Shown here in pieces: positions 1 through 10,020 of a stretch of DNA of 64,000 bases. Below the pieces are notes generated by a model. That model worked only from the letters and a program-made list of their open reading frames with translations. It ran no database searches and was not told the DNA's origin. The stretch is from Brachypterus glaber (Eukaryota; Arthropoda; Insecta; Coleoptera; Kateretidae): NCBI GenBank assembly GCA_958510825.1, contig OY294050.1, positions 42,359,249 through 42,423,248 on the forward strand, given 5' to 3'. Position 1 is the first letter of the stretch. Each line of letters begins with the position of its first letter. The translations under genes and the position numbers were made by a program.

Positions 1-756
1 AACAACAGGACGCACAAGAATTTCTGCGGTACCTTTTAGAGGGACTTCACGAGGACGTTAACAGGGTAACGGAAAAACCTAAACCTATTTTTACCAAAAT
101 AGATGAAAAATTAACTGATAATGAAAAATCTGCCGAATCATGGTCCAGATACCTCCGGATGGACGACTCTCGCATTTTGGACCTCTTCGTCGGACAACTG
201 AAATCCACCCTCAAATGCACCTATTGCAGCCATTGTTCCGTCACATTCGAACCATTCTGGGACCTTTCTCTCTCTCTTCCACAACACACCGGTCAATTAA
301 GTTTATCACATTGTTTGGAATCCTTCACACGGGAAGAATCGTTGGACGGTGATGAAAAACCTACATGTTCAAAATGCAAAAAGCGCAGAAAATGCACAAA
401 ATTCTTTAGAATTCAAAAATTCCCAAAAATATTAGTAATTCACCTTAAACGCTTCTCCCCGATGACACAGTTTCAAAGTAAGCTCAAAGTCACCGTAGAC
501 TTCCCCCTAGAAGAATTAGATATGAGCAATTATGCAGCAGAGTCCGTTGCACCCTCCAAATACAACTTATACGCCATTTCAAATCACAGTGGTACCACGT
601 ATAGCGGACACTACACCGCCTATTGTAAACCCCTATAATCATACGTGGCACGAATACAACGACTCTAGGGTATCTTCAATTTCACCAACATCCATCGTAT
701 CAGGGAATGCTTACATATTATTGTACGAACAAGAAAGTCAAAAATCATATACTTGA
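1..756 (+). CDS. Usp2: USP2-type ubiquitin carboxyl-terminal hydrolase, 3' part, frameshifted
   Basis: Cysteine deubiquitinase of the USP/UBP family that removes ubiquitin from protein substrates. The frame starting at base 3 is open from the window edge and begins with the QDAQEF glutamine box. It continues with DLFVGQLKS, a zinc ribbon of two cysteine pairs (KCTYC and PTCSKCKKRRKC), FPKILVIHLKRF, and the histidine box SGHYTAYC. Order and spacing match human USP2 closely, so this is most of the catalytic domain without the Cys box, which must lie upstream. Right after TAYCK (about 627-637) this frame hits a TAA. The remaining C-terminus (WHEYNDSRV, then ILLYE) continues in the +1 frame to a TGA at 754-756. 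The family spacing suggests loss of two bases, which would cut the histidine from the Asn/Asp box. It could be a real null allele, a pseudogene or a sequencing error. The gene converges on GCN1. Confidence 0.85.
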
Positions 757-887
757 GTTTATTTATTTCTTTTTTTTTACTTATTTGTTACTTTTATTTT
801 TTACTTGATTGTTAATTATTTTTTTTTAATTAATTATATAATTATAAAAAGGTAAAAAAAAAAGAAAATCATTAATACTACACATTT

Positions 888-893
888 AATAAA
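888..893 (+). promoter_or_regulatory. Poly(A) signal AATAAA after the USP gene
   Basis: A canonical AATAAA lies about 130 bp after the USP stop codon, following a very AT-rich stretch. It is the first canonical hexamer downstream and is a plausible 3'-end signal for the USP transcript. No functional evidence is visible beyond position and motif. Confidence 0.45.
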
Positions 894-939
894 CACAGAG
901 TCACGGCAATTTACAACAATTATATTCATGGTACTTTGA

Positions 940-2022
940 CAAATAATCACTACCTTTCAAATTATCTCTAATACTCTAGAAAATATTGAAGTAGGTATTT
1001 CATTCTCAAAACTTAACACTTTTCATAATTCAATCATCGAACCAGAAGATCTGATATTAGAATTACAGTCAGCGCACAAACAGTTACTTAATAACAAACT
1101 ACCTTTTAATCCAAATTTACAAAATATTCTGTTATATGAAAAAATAATGCAAATTAAGAGCTATTCAAAGTTAAATAAAATAATTTTTATGTTGGAGATA
1201 CCAATAGTAGAGGTAGAAAGTTATGTTTACTATAAAATTCATCCATTTCCTACTCCTGCAATAAAGTCTTTTAAAACAATTATTCCTAACTCCAAGTACC
1301 TTTTAAACAATGAAAAATCCTACGCACTTACCAACGAAAAATGCCAAGAAATAATCCCTGAAGAATATTTATGCCAAGAAATCAATACAGCAAAATCAAT
1401 CAATACTCCTTGTGAGCTACAAGTCTTAAAACATATTTACAACATTTCCAATTGCCAACAAATACCAGTTACCCTTCAAGAAATCAACATCCAAAAAATC
1501 GAAAGAAATCAATGGATCGTCATCGTTCCCGAAAGGACTGTTGCAATACAAATATGTAAAAACGACAAAAATTATGTACCCTTAAGTGGAAGCTACATTA
1601 TAGAACTAAACAATAAATGTGAGGTTCACGTCAACAACTTCGTTTTAAAAACATACCAAAATAACAATAGTAAATTTAAACAATTTGATTTTCCAATGAT
1701 AAATATAAATCAAAAGCCATCAATGACTAACTTACCAAAAATACAACCGTTTAAGCTGAAAAACATCGACCTGGAAGAATTAAACAATATACAAACAATA
1801 CTACAAAATAAAGAAGAAGAAATAAATCAAATCGAACCAATAAGTTTTCATCAGAACAGTGGTTACACAGTAATTCTATACATATTTTTGGCAATTGCAG
1901 TAGCTGTTGGAATAACTCTACACATAAGAAAAATGTACAGGAAGAAGAATTTAAAGAAAGAAGAAAGAAACCCTGGAGTGTTTGACATCGAACTCCAGTC
2001 ACAGCCCGGAGTTCTCAACTGA
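940..2022 (+). pseudogene. Envelope-like protein remnant of an errantivirus-type LTR retroelement
   Basis: An open frame runs from just after an in-frame TGA (937-939) to a TGA at 2020-2022. The longest ATG-started part begins at 1147. It reads like the C-terminal part of insect retroelement Env proteins related to baculovirus F. It has a long helical N-terminal stretch, then a YYKIHPFPTP motif typical of this family, cysteines spread through the ectodomain, a hydrophobic membrane segment near residues 245-262 (ILYIFLAIAVAVGI) and a basic cytoplasmic tail. A purine tract (GAAGGGAGG) and an LTR-like start follow immediately, as in errantiviruses, where env is the last gene. The N-terminal part of Env and all of gag and pol are absent, because the USP gene ends only 180 bp upstream. 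It is therefore a 5'-truncated relic, unlikely to be expressed as a complete Env. Confidence 0.7.
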
Positions 2023-2215
2023 GAAGGGAGGAGTTACATGCCTGGAACACCTAGTTAGCCCTTATTATATTTCTGCTTAGTAAGATCTAACAAGTTTATA
2101 AATATATGTAAAACGCTTTTTAACATTAGATCTTTGTTGTTTGTAGACTTGATATAATTAAAATTATTGTACCTTTTTCAATAAAGTCTCCTGTATTTGT
2201 TTTTAAAAAGTTAAT
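2023..2215 (+). mobile_element. Polypurine tract and 3' LTR remnant
   Basis: GAAGGGAGG at 2023-2031 directly follows the env stop and is followed by AGTTAC, the kind of start errantivirus LTRs have (AGT...). An AATAAA lies near 2180. I cannot fix the right LTR end because no second LTR is present, so 2215 is approximate. Confidence 0.5.
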
Positions 2216-2339
2216 CGAAAAATCCAATCCCGAAACTCCCTTGTGAACTTTTTTCGCTTTTTAAAAGAAGGTAAATCTTCCTAAGGAGTGCAGGCACTTA
2301 CTAACCCCTCTCCCCTTAAAAGTCATTAATTACTATAGC

Positions 2340-2780
2340 CCGGATCGAAGTAGCCATTTACCGGGGGCATGCAAAAAAATAGAATGTTAAAAAGCCTTTT
2401 AAATATACACTTTAAACTATTGTTCACCAAGCGGAATGTCATGTCGACGCTGTTAATACTCAGTGAGTCACTTGGTCATAGTCCATGACTCATGGAGAGG
2501 GACTTATTTTTTTTTTGAAAATAGTTTCTCTTTTCAAAAAACGAATAGTTAATACAAAAATATTGTTTTTTTTACAAATTATTTGTTTTTTGTAAAGGGA
2601 AACAATTCTCAAAAAAAAAAATAAGTCTTTATCTATGACTCACTGAGTATTAACAGCGTCGACATGACATTCCGCTTGGTGAACAATAGTTTAAAGTGTC
2701 TATTTACTTGAAAAAAAATTTTTTTTTTTAATTCTAATTTTTGCATGCCCCCGGTAAATGGCTAATTCGATCCGACCCGT
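2340..2780. mobile_element. Foldback MITE, family A
   Basis: A long inverted repeat. The left arm runs from CCCGGATCGAAGTAGCCATT through GCATGTCGACGCTGTTAA-like sequence (2407-2471). It is matched in reverse by 2635-2700 and by the outer right end at 2742-2780 (TGCATGCCCCCGGTAAATGG). The centre is A/T-rich. No coding sequence. A second copy of the same family, split by another element, lies at about 4917-7070. Confidence 0.75.
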
Positions 2781-2880
2781 GTTAATCACCATGCATATTT
2801 AGATGGTGTTATGCAATACACGGTTCGCCGTTACTTACTTTTAGTTCGACTTTGGAAAACACTTAGTTTTTTGTATATCT

Positions 2881-3500
2881 CTTCCCAGACAGCACAAAGA
2901 TGACTTAAAGAGATCTTAAAGATGTCGTAGCTCGTCATTCAAGACGTCTTAAGAACGTCGGTTTATGCCGTATATGCATATTAAAGACGTCTTAACGACG
3001 TCGTATGTTACAAAAGGTAACGTCTTTAAGACATTTTTTTAAGACGCCTTGCACAGGCGACTTTACAACATAATATTCCCTCCCATTTACGGCGCTAGGT
3101 AAGGTCGTATTGATATAAAAAGCGTAATAAGAATTATAATGAGAGGTAATTTGTTTGTCAAAAAAAGATCCTAAAAAAATGTGATTTTTTTAATTTTTCT
3201 TTTTTGAACATTTTTTTTTTAGTTTTTTTTTGAAAATTTCTCTTTTTATTTATTTTTTTAATTTTTTTCGTTTTTCGTAAAAGAAAATTAATTTTTTTTT
3301 AATACTTGATTGTGGTTAGTTTGTTTTTAGCGATGAGTATCGAAGTTAAGAAATCTTGTACTTAAAAGACAACTTATAGACATCATAATCAGATATCTTT
3401 TAAACATCCCTAAAAAGAAGTCCACAAGATATCCTTTTTATGTCTTTAGGCGTCCAGACATAATTAAGATCTAAAAAAGATGTCTTTAAGATATCATGTG
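2881..3500. repeat. Degenerate short-motif repeat stretch
   Basis: Many imperfect copies of motifs such as AAGACGTCTTAA, AAAGATGTC and AAGATATC in both orientations, with A/T tracts between (3170-3310). Their self-complementary nature suggests a decayed inverted-repeat element. No open frame or recognised gene. Confidence 0.35.
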
Positions 3501-3535
3501 TGTGTGTTTAAAACCTAAAACCATCCACATCCACA

Positions 3536-3845
3536 TATATAAATTGCATACGAAATTTTGTATAAATTCATTCAGAAAACGTATACGTTTTTTATAGGAA
3601 TCTAGTTGAAATTTCGTATATGAAATTTTAACTAGATTCCTATAAAAAACATATTAAATTTCGTATAAATTCATTCAGAAAACGTATACGAAATTTCGCA
3701 CAAATGTGTTTCAATTCCGTACTAAATACGTATACGTATTTTATACGAATCTAGTTGAAATTTCGTATACATGTATGAAATTTCAATTAGACTCGTATAA
3801 AAATCGTATACGAATTTCTATACGAATCCTAATTGATTTTTTTTA
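3536..3845. repeat. Palindromic CGTATACGAAATTT-rich element
   Basis: Repeated and inverted copies of GTATACGAAATTTC, ATTCATTCAGAAAACG and GAATCTAGTTGAAATTTCG, ending in a TTTTTTACAGGGTAT-like edge. This looks like a small non-autonomous element with internal palindromes. No coding content. Confidence 0.45.
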
Positions 3846-4108
3846 CAGGGTATGGTCCCATTTATCATAGAATAATAACTTATTTGTTTCAGAGCATGGC
3901 AACTATCGCTATATACCTTATTGTATTACTGCAGTTTAAAATTAGTTTGGTCAATATCAACAAAATTTAATACTAGTAAACTTAAACTTCTAGATCTATG
4001 ATGTTTTATTACAGAATAAAATTGAATCAATAAATGTATAATAAATAACCATTGTTTCTTTTTTTTTTGTGTAAGTTAACCATTTTTTATAAATAAACAC
4101 TGGTCACA

Positions 4109-4850
4109 TACAGCCTGTTCCAGAACTAGCGTACCGAAATTTAAGAGGTGATTCTACATCCAAAAATATGAAAAAAAGTTTCTATAAAGGTTGGTCCGGA
4201 AATGAGCCCTAAGGGAGCTACGGCCCTTCGAAGATGACGTATTGAATGGGGAACAAAAAAAAGCACCAATAAAATTTTAATTCTGCAGGGTGATTCTTCA
4301 TTTAAAACTGAGCAAAAAAGTATTATACACCAAAACACCTAAATTTAATATTAAAGGAGTAATAGCCTTTTAAAAAGTAACGTTTTTGGTGGCACAAAAT
4401 GTTACTTCCTCTTAATTGCATTTTTTTTTGATAACGGTTGCTCCTACAGTGTTACACTATATGATATTTTATATGTATTTTTACTCTAGAAATCTATATT
4501 TTTTACAACAAATACAAAAAACATACACATAGAAAAGTTTGGGGCAAAAATGTTTTAAGCCTCATATATTTTGTCCGTCTGGGCACGCCTCTGGATAAAT
4601 TAAAAAAATAAATTAACATAAGCTTATTGCCCTTATTAATACTAGTATACATGCAAAAGCTCGCCGCTCTAGCTTAAACGGTACCCGAGTTATTAATTAA
4701 AAACCTTATTTTTATTACAATTTTAAAGGGCCCTAGATCCCTTAGGGCTCATTTCCGGACCAACCTTTATAGGAACTTTTTTTATATTTTTGGATCTAGA
4801 ATCACCTCTTAAATTTTGACATGCCAGTTATGGATCACCCTGTATATGTA
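4109..4850. mobile_element. MITE with TIRs ending near ACAGCCTG / CACCCTGTA
   Basis: The left 110 bp (TTTAAGAGGTGATTCTA..., GGTTGGTCCGGAAATGAGCC, CTAAGGGAGCTA) is matched in inverted orientation at 4730-4830. The AAGTTCCTATAAA and TAAGGGAGCTACG motifs recur in the elements at 30108-31975 and 49650-50410, so these form a family. No coding sequence. Confidence 0.7.
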
Positions 4851-4916
4851 TAGAATTCATTTACGCAAAAAAAAAACAAATTAAAAACCTCGTTAAAAAC
4901 AAACTAATTTTTAATG

Positions 4917-7070
4917 TAAAAAGTCATGTCGACGCTTTTATTGCAAGGTGAGTCACTTGGATCATTTTTTTCCCAAAAAGTATCTAGCTTAAAGCGTTCT
5001 TAAGTTATCGTGCCCACAAGATTTCCCGGACAGACCGACAAACCAACACGGTTCGCAAAAAAGGTCAAATAAAATAAAAAATTGCCCAAGAACTTTGAAA
5101 ATAAAATTTGATTCCTGGCCCTTTCCTTAAAAAGGAAAAGCAAAAATTAAAAAATTTCAACGACAAAATTTTTTTTTATCGCACTTTTTTGTTTTGAGTA
5201 TTATAAAATAGATACACGCTGATTTATAATTTTCCCAATTCACCAATATTTGCTACAGTTTACTTTTTTCTGCTTAAACATTTTACCTGTAACTCAAAAA
5301 TTAAATTTTAAATAATATCTAACAAATAGGACCCCCTTAGGGGGCCTTAAAGAAGACGAAAGCCTAAATTTTTAAATTTTCCTGGGTTTATCTTGTATGC
5401 TCTATTTATATACCAATATAAGCTATTCTAGTAGTATATTAAATTTTTTTTTTTAATAGGGGGGTTTGGAGGGTCTCGAGCCAATTTTCAGATTTTTTTT
5501 TAGAATTTTAATGTACAAAAAATATTATAATATTATAAATATTTTCTAGATATTGTAAAAGAGTGTTTAAAATGTCGGTTTGGGGGTTAATTATTATATA
5601 ATATATAATATATATTATTATATATTATTATTATTATTATATTTTAATATAAAAAAGATATATAATATTATTTTGTACGCGTACGTGCCAAATTTGGTTT
5701 ATATTTCTCCTGAAAGTTGTTAAAGAAGTCTCTTATAAGAGACTTACTATATCTAATAATTATACATACATAATCATGTAAATAATATTTCTATAATACA
5801 TTATGTCTAAAACTTTAAAATCTCTACTTTCGGCTTAAAGAAGAGATATCAGACGATCGGAAGAAACAGAAAAAACATTTTAAAACTTACTATACAAATC
5901 AATTTTTTTTTTAAAGGTTTGAAGGGATTTTTTAATTCTAATTTTGTTTAATACAAAATATAATTTCCCTTCATTACTTTATTTGCTTTTAATTTATTGC
6001 CTTTCCTCTGGAATTAAAAAATCCCTTCAAACCTTTAAAAAAATTGATTTATAAAGTAAGTTTTAAAATGTTTTTTCTTTTTCTTCCGATCGTCTGATAT
6101 CTCTTCTTTAAGCCGAAAGTAGAGATTTTAAAGTTTTAGGCATAATGTATTATAGAAATATTATTTACATAATTATGTATGTATAATTATTAGATATAGT
6201 AAGTCTCTTATAAGAGACTTCTTTAACAACTTTCAGGAGAAATATAAACCAAATTTGGCACGTACGCGTACATAATAATATTATCATATATCTTTTTATA
6301 TTAATATATAATAATAATAATATATAATATAATATATAATAATATATATTATATAATAATTAACCCCCAAACCGACATTTTAAACACTCTTTTACAATAT
6401 CTAGAAAATATTTATAATATAATATTTTTTGTACATTAAAATTCTAAAAAAAAATCTGAAAATTGGCTAGAGACCCCCCAAACCCCCCTATTTAAAAAAA
6501 ATATTTAATATACTACTAGAATAGCTTATATTGGTATATAAATAGAGCATACAAGATAAACCCAGGAAAATTTAAAAATTTAGGCTTTCGTCCTCTTTAA
6601 GGCCCCCCAAGGGGGTCCTATTTGTTAGATATTATTTAAAATTTAATTTTTGAGTTACAGGTAAAAAGTGTAAGCAGAAATAAGTAAACTGTAGCAAATA
6701 TTGGTGAATTGGAAAAATTATAAATCAGCGTGTATCTATTTTATAATACTCAAAACAAAAAAGTGCGATAAATAAAATTTTGTCGTTGAATTTTTTTAAT
6801 TTTTGCTTTTCCTATTTAAGGAAAGGGCCAGGAATCAAATTTTATTTTCAAAGTTCTTGGGCAATTTTTTATTTTATTTGACCTTTTTTGCGAACCGTGC
6901 CAATCGATCATGAGAAAAACTATTTTTGAAATAAAATTATTCCTTTTCTTAAAAGAATATTAAAAAAAAATCATCACTACTAGTTTAAAGTATCTACTTT
7001 CAACTAAAAAAAAAATTTTTAAATTCTTATTTTTGCAAGCTCCCGGTAAAAGAATTCCTTGATCTGAGCT
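4917..7070. mobile_element. Second foldback-A copy, split by a 1.85-kb palindromic element
   Basis: The left remnant near 4925-4962 (GTCATGTCGACGC, AGTCACTTGG) and the right remnant near 6990-7060 (TTTAAAGTATCTACTT, then AGCTCCCGGTAAA) match the two arms of the foldback at 2340-2780. Between them sits the CACGGTTC element (5047-6899). The left remnant also holds a fragment of a dispersed repeat (AACGCTTTAAGC reversed) also seen at 40230 and 48355. Confidence 0.6.
5047..6899. mobile_element. Giant foldback element, CACGGTTC...GAACCGTG family
   Basis: Two near-identical inverted arms of about 890 bp (5047-5938 and 6011-6899) flank a spacer of only about 72 bp. The ends are CACGGTTCGC and GCGAACCGTG. 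The element is bounded by CCAA on both sides (5043-5046, 6900-6903), a 4-bp target duplication. The arms carry AT microsatellites and small palindromes such as TCTCTTATAAGAGACTT. No coding capacity is visible. The same termini and duplication length occur at 10021-12572 and 11093-12535. Confidence 0.85.
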
Positions 7071-7238
7071 CTGTAAATACATAAATAGAATCATGGGCGG
7101 ATTTAGGGGAGGGGCCATGCCCCCCCCCCCCCAGCGAGATAAATTAGCATAGAAATACCTTTAAAATTATATTTTTGGTGAAAGCGCAATTTTTTTCCTT
7201 ATGGATAGCCCCCTCCCCTAAAATGAAATACGTTAGTT

Positions 7239-7613
7239 TTATTTGGGATGAACATGAAGTGGGACAAAAAAAAAACGTGGGATGAAAATTACGTGGGCGA
7301 AAAAGACTTGGGAAGTAAAGGGCGTGGTATTAAAAGATCGTAGGATTAAATGTATTTTGGGACAACATTGTAGTCGTACGAGTTTTTTGGGGGATGAAAT
7401 GTGCGTGACGAAATGTAGCTGGATGAAATTACTTGGATTCAACGTTACTTTTATTTGGGATTAAAATGACGTAGGACAAAAAGTACGTGGGATGAAAAGA
7501 ACGTGGGAAGTAAAGGAATTGAGATAAAAAGAACAGGGGATTAAATGTATTTTGGGTTAAAATTTTAGTGGTACCTACAAGGCTTTTCTGGGATTAAATA
7601 AGTGGGACAAAAT
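7239..7613. repeat. Degenerate minisatellite, GTGGGATGAAAA-type units
   Basis: Imperfect 25-35 bp units built on ACGTGGGATGAAAA, TTGGGATTAAAAT and ACGTGGGACAAAA. The array resumes at 9976-10016 on the far side of the inserted element, so that element landed inside it. A poly(C) run precedes it near 7119-7132. Short open frames here are repeat artefacts. Confidence 0.6.
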
Positions 7614-8663
7614 CAGGGTTCCCACCAAAAATTGACATTCAAATTCCAGGTATTTTCCAGGTTTTCCAGGTAAAAATTATTAAAATTCCAGGTATAGTAA
7701 AATAGTTTTAGTGTATAATAATATTAAAGTAACAAAAAATTAAAAAAAAAATCGATTTTTTTTTTCGAAAAAAAAAATTATTTCGGGTAATTGATTGTAA
7801 ATTTTGCAAAATAAAATTTTTTTCGAAAAAAAATCGTCAAAAAATTAATAAATAACAAGAAAAATTTATCCTTTAATAGATTTTTAGCAAAAGTGACAAT
7901 GGAGCTCTCTACAACTAGAATTATGAAACAAAAGACGTCTACCCTATCTCTATCTCATTTGTGCTACAATTTCCAGCCAACCAAATAAATACTGTATTTG
8001 TTTTTCATACAACAAATACAGTATTTATTTGGTTGGCCGGAAAGTGTAGCACTGAGCGGCACGAACGAACATAGCTAATGTGAATCTGTAGAATAAGATA
8101 ATTCTACTAAAATTTAGATGGCGCCAGTAATTTCTTTAATAAAAATAATATAGTGGCCCGGCCCAGTAAATATTGTATTTGTTCAACAAAGAACAAATAC
8201 AGAATTTGGTTGGGTGGAAGTGGGAGTGTATGTATGTCTTCTATCCTTTTTGGGTAGAACTTTTGTCCCTGTCTAATCTAACGGGAGAAATCGCCATTTC
8301 AATCATTCGGCTCACAATGAAAAAAAAAATTGGTTTGAACATTTGAGGGTTTCTTTGGGATACTTTGAGGTTAAAAAAAGTACTTTGTTTACTCGGCTGT
8401 GCCTCGTAAGAAAAAAGCACTCTCGTGTAGAGAAAGTCAAATACGTGACCGTGAAAAGTATTCAGGACCCGAACCTGTGTTTTGGCTTCTAGGTACGACT
8501 GAGCGATGGCGCCAGCTGTATATGAACTTGATTGTTTAGTGGGAGTGGGGTGAGGGGTGGTATATCTGTCAAAACAATTGAAATTTTACTCGTGAAATTT
8601 TACTCGTGATTTGCAATTTATTGTGCTTTTATACCGAACTTTTATTGTGATGTCTAATACAAA

Positions 8664-8798
8664 ATGTGTATTGTACCGTTTTGCAAGGATCAGTTAAGTA
8701 AACGTCACCGTTTTCCTAGTGATGCAAACTTATTTAATGTGTGGGTCAAAAACATTAATAGTGCCAAGTTAAATAAAATGACTAAAGGCAGGGACTGA
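8664..8798 (+). pseudogene. THAP zinc-finger N-terminal relic
   Basis: ATG at 8664 opens a 44-codon frame that starts MCIVPFC, continues with RHRFPSD and has a tryptophan at residue 27 (NVWVKN). This is the signature order of the first half of a THAP domain: Cys pair, H-R-F-P, Trp. The remaining Cys/His half and AVPTIF box are missing, because the frame runs into a minisatellite and stops at 8796-8798. THAP domains are the DNA-binding domains of P-element-type transposases and of related host proteins. This is probably exon 1 of a decayed transposase. Confidence 0.6.
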
Positions 8799-9055
8799 CC
8801 CTGTCTTGAAAAGCTTCTTATTATTTTGACTGAGCTATTTAGGGCAGGGACAGCCCCTACACAAAAAAACTTATTGATTTGACTGAGCTGTTTAGGGCTA
8901 GGACAAATGCCCTAAAAAGCTTCTTACCATTTTTACTGATATGTTTAGGGCAGGGATGCCCCTATCGAAAAGAGCTTATCAGTTTGACTGAGCTAGCCTT
9001 AAACAGCTGTTTAGGGATAGCCCCTGGCCAGAGAAGCTTATCGGTTTAACTGATT
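8785..9055. repeat. Minisatellite, ~52-bp units
   Basis: About four to five imperfect units containing GACTGAGCTGTTTAGGGC, AGGGACAGCCCCTA and AAAAGCTTAT. The array begins inside the end of the THAP relic frame, which suggests expansion in or next to that exon. Confidence 0.65.
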
Positions 9056-10020
9056 CATATTGTTTATCTGTTAAATGTAGGAATACTAATTATAAAAACT
9101 TTGCAAATGTGCTCTGGCCTTAGGCAGTATATTGTGTATGACACTCAATTATATATGAAGGCAAATGTTTACTCCTCATATATATTTATTTATAATAAAA
9201 AGTTAACTGTTAAAAGTACGACATAATTGTTTTAATTTCCTATTTACGTTTAAAATAAAATATATAAAAATCAAAGCAAAGTGTTTTTTTTTAATTATAA
9301 GTATAGGTTTATTTAGCAAAAGATAAAATTTCATATTTTTAAAGTTTAACAAATTTTACATTTAATTAAAATTTCGATTCATATATTGTTATTTTTAATT
9401 AATGTGCGGGTTAGATAACCCACTTGTTAGACTTTAAAAATTTGTTTTATCCTTTGGTGAATAAACTTAAAGTTTTAAATAAAAATACAGAGCTTTTCCC
9501 CATTTTTACAAAATTGATTTGGGAAAGCAATAGTAATCTTTATTACCGACTTCCGTAGGTTATCTGTATTATCGGCTGTCGTTGACCGTGAATTTAGTGA
9601 ATTTTAAAAAACAACCGCTAATGACGGTACAATAGTTTTCTATCTCTATCATTTGACTTTCTCTTATAGTGTATTTCTTATATGGTGCGAAATATACTAT
9701 TTTATCATTGCTCTACGACCATTTTTCGCCAAGTTACAGGCTTTTAAAATCACCTAAAAATTTAGGATGTTATTTATATCCCTTAATTTTTGTGCTAAGG
9801 GTATTTAATTTTTCTTAAAACAAATTATATTTTTGTGTTAAATTCCAGGTGCTATTACAAAATTCCCGGTAAAAAGCGTGTTTTTTTAAGAAAAAAATGT
9901 TAAATTCCAGGTGGGAGTCTAAATTCCATGCGTTTTCCAGGTTTTTAAGGTTTTCCAGGATTGGTTGGAACCCTGGAAATGTAGCTGGATAAAATTACTT
10001 GGGATCAAATTAGGTGTAAT

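Larger units (their letters stand above)
7614..9975 (+). mobile_element. TIR DNA transposon remnant carrying a THAP first exon
   Basis: The ends are CAGGGTTCCCACC and GGTTGGAACCCTG, with TTCCAGGTTTTCCAGG sub-repeats just inside both. The interior holds two short hairpins (about 7970-8045 and 8160-8210), a GGCGCCA-rich piece, the start of a THAP protein (8664-8798) and a minisatellite (8785-9055). Internal segments 7915-8290 recur, reverse-complemented, at 44890-45660. No convincing target duplication is visible. The THAP content fits P-like or Kolobok-like transposons, but the superfamily is not settled. Confidence 0.65.
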
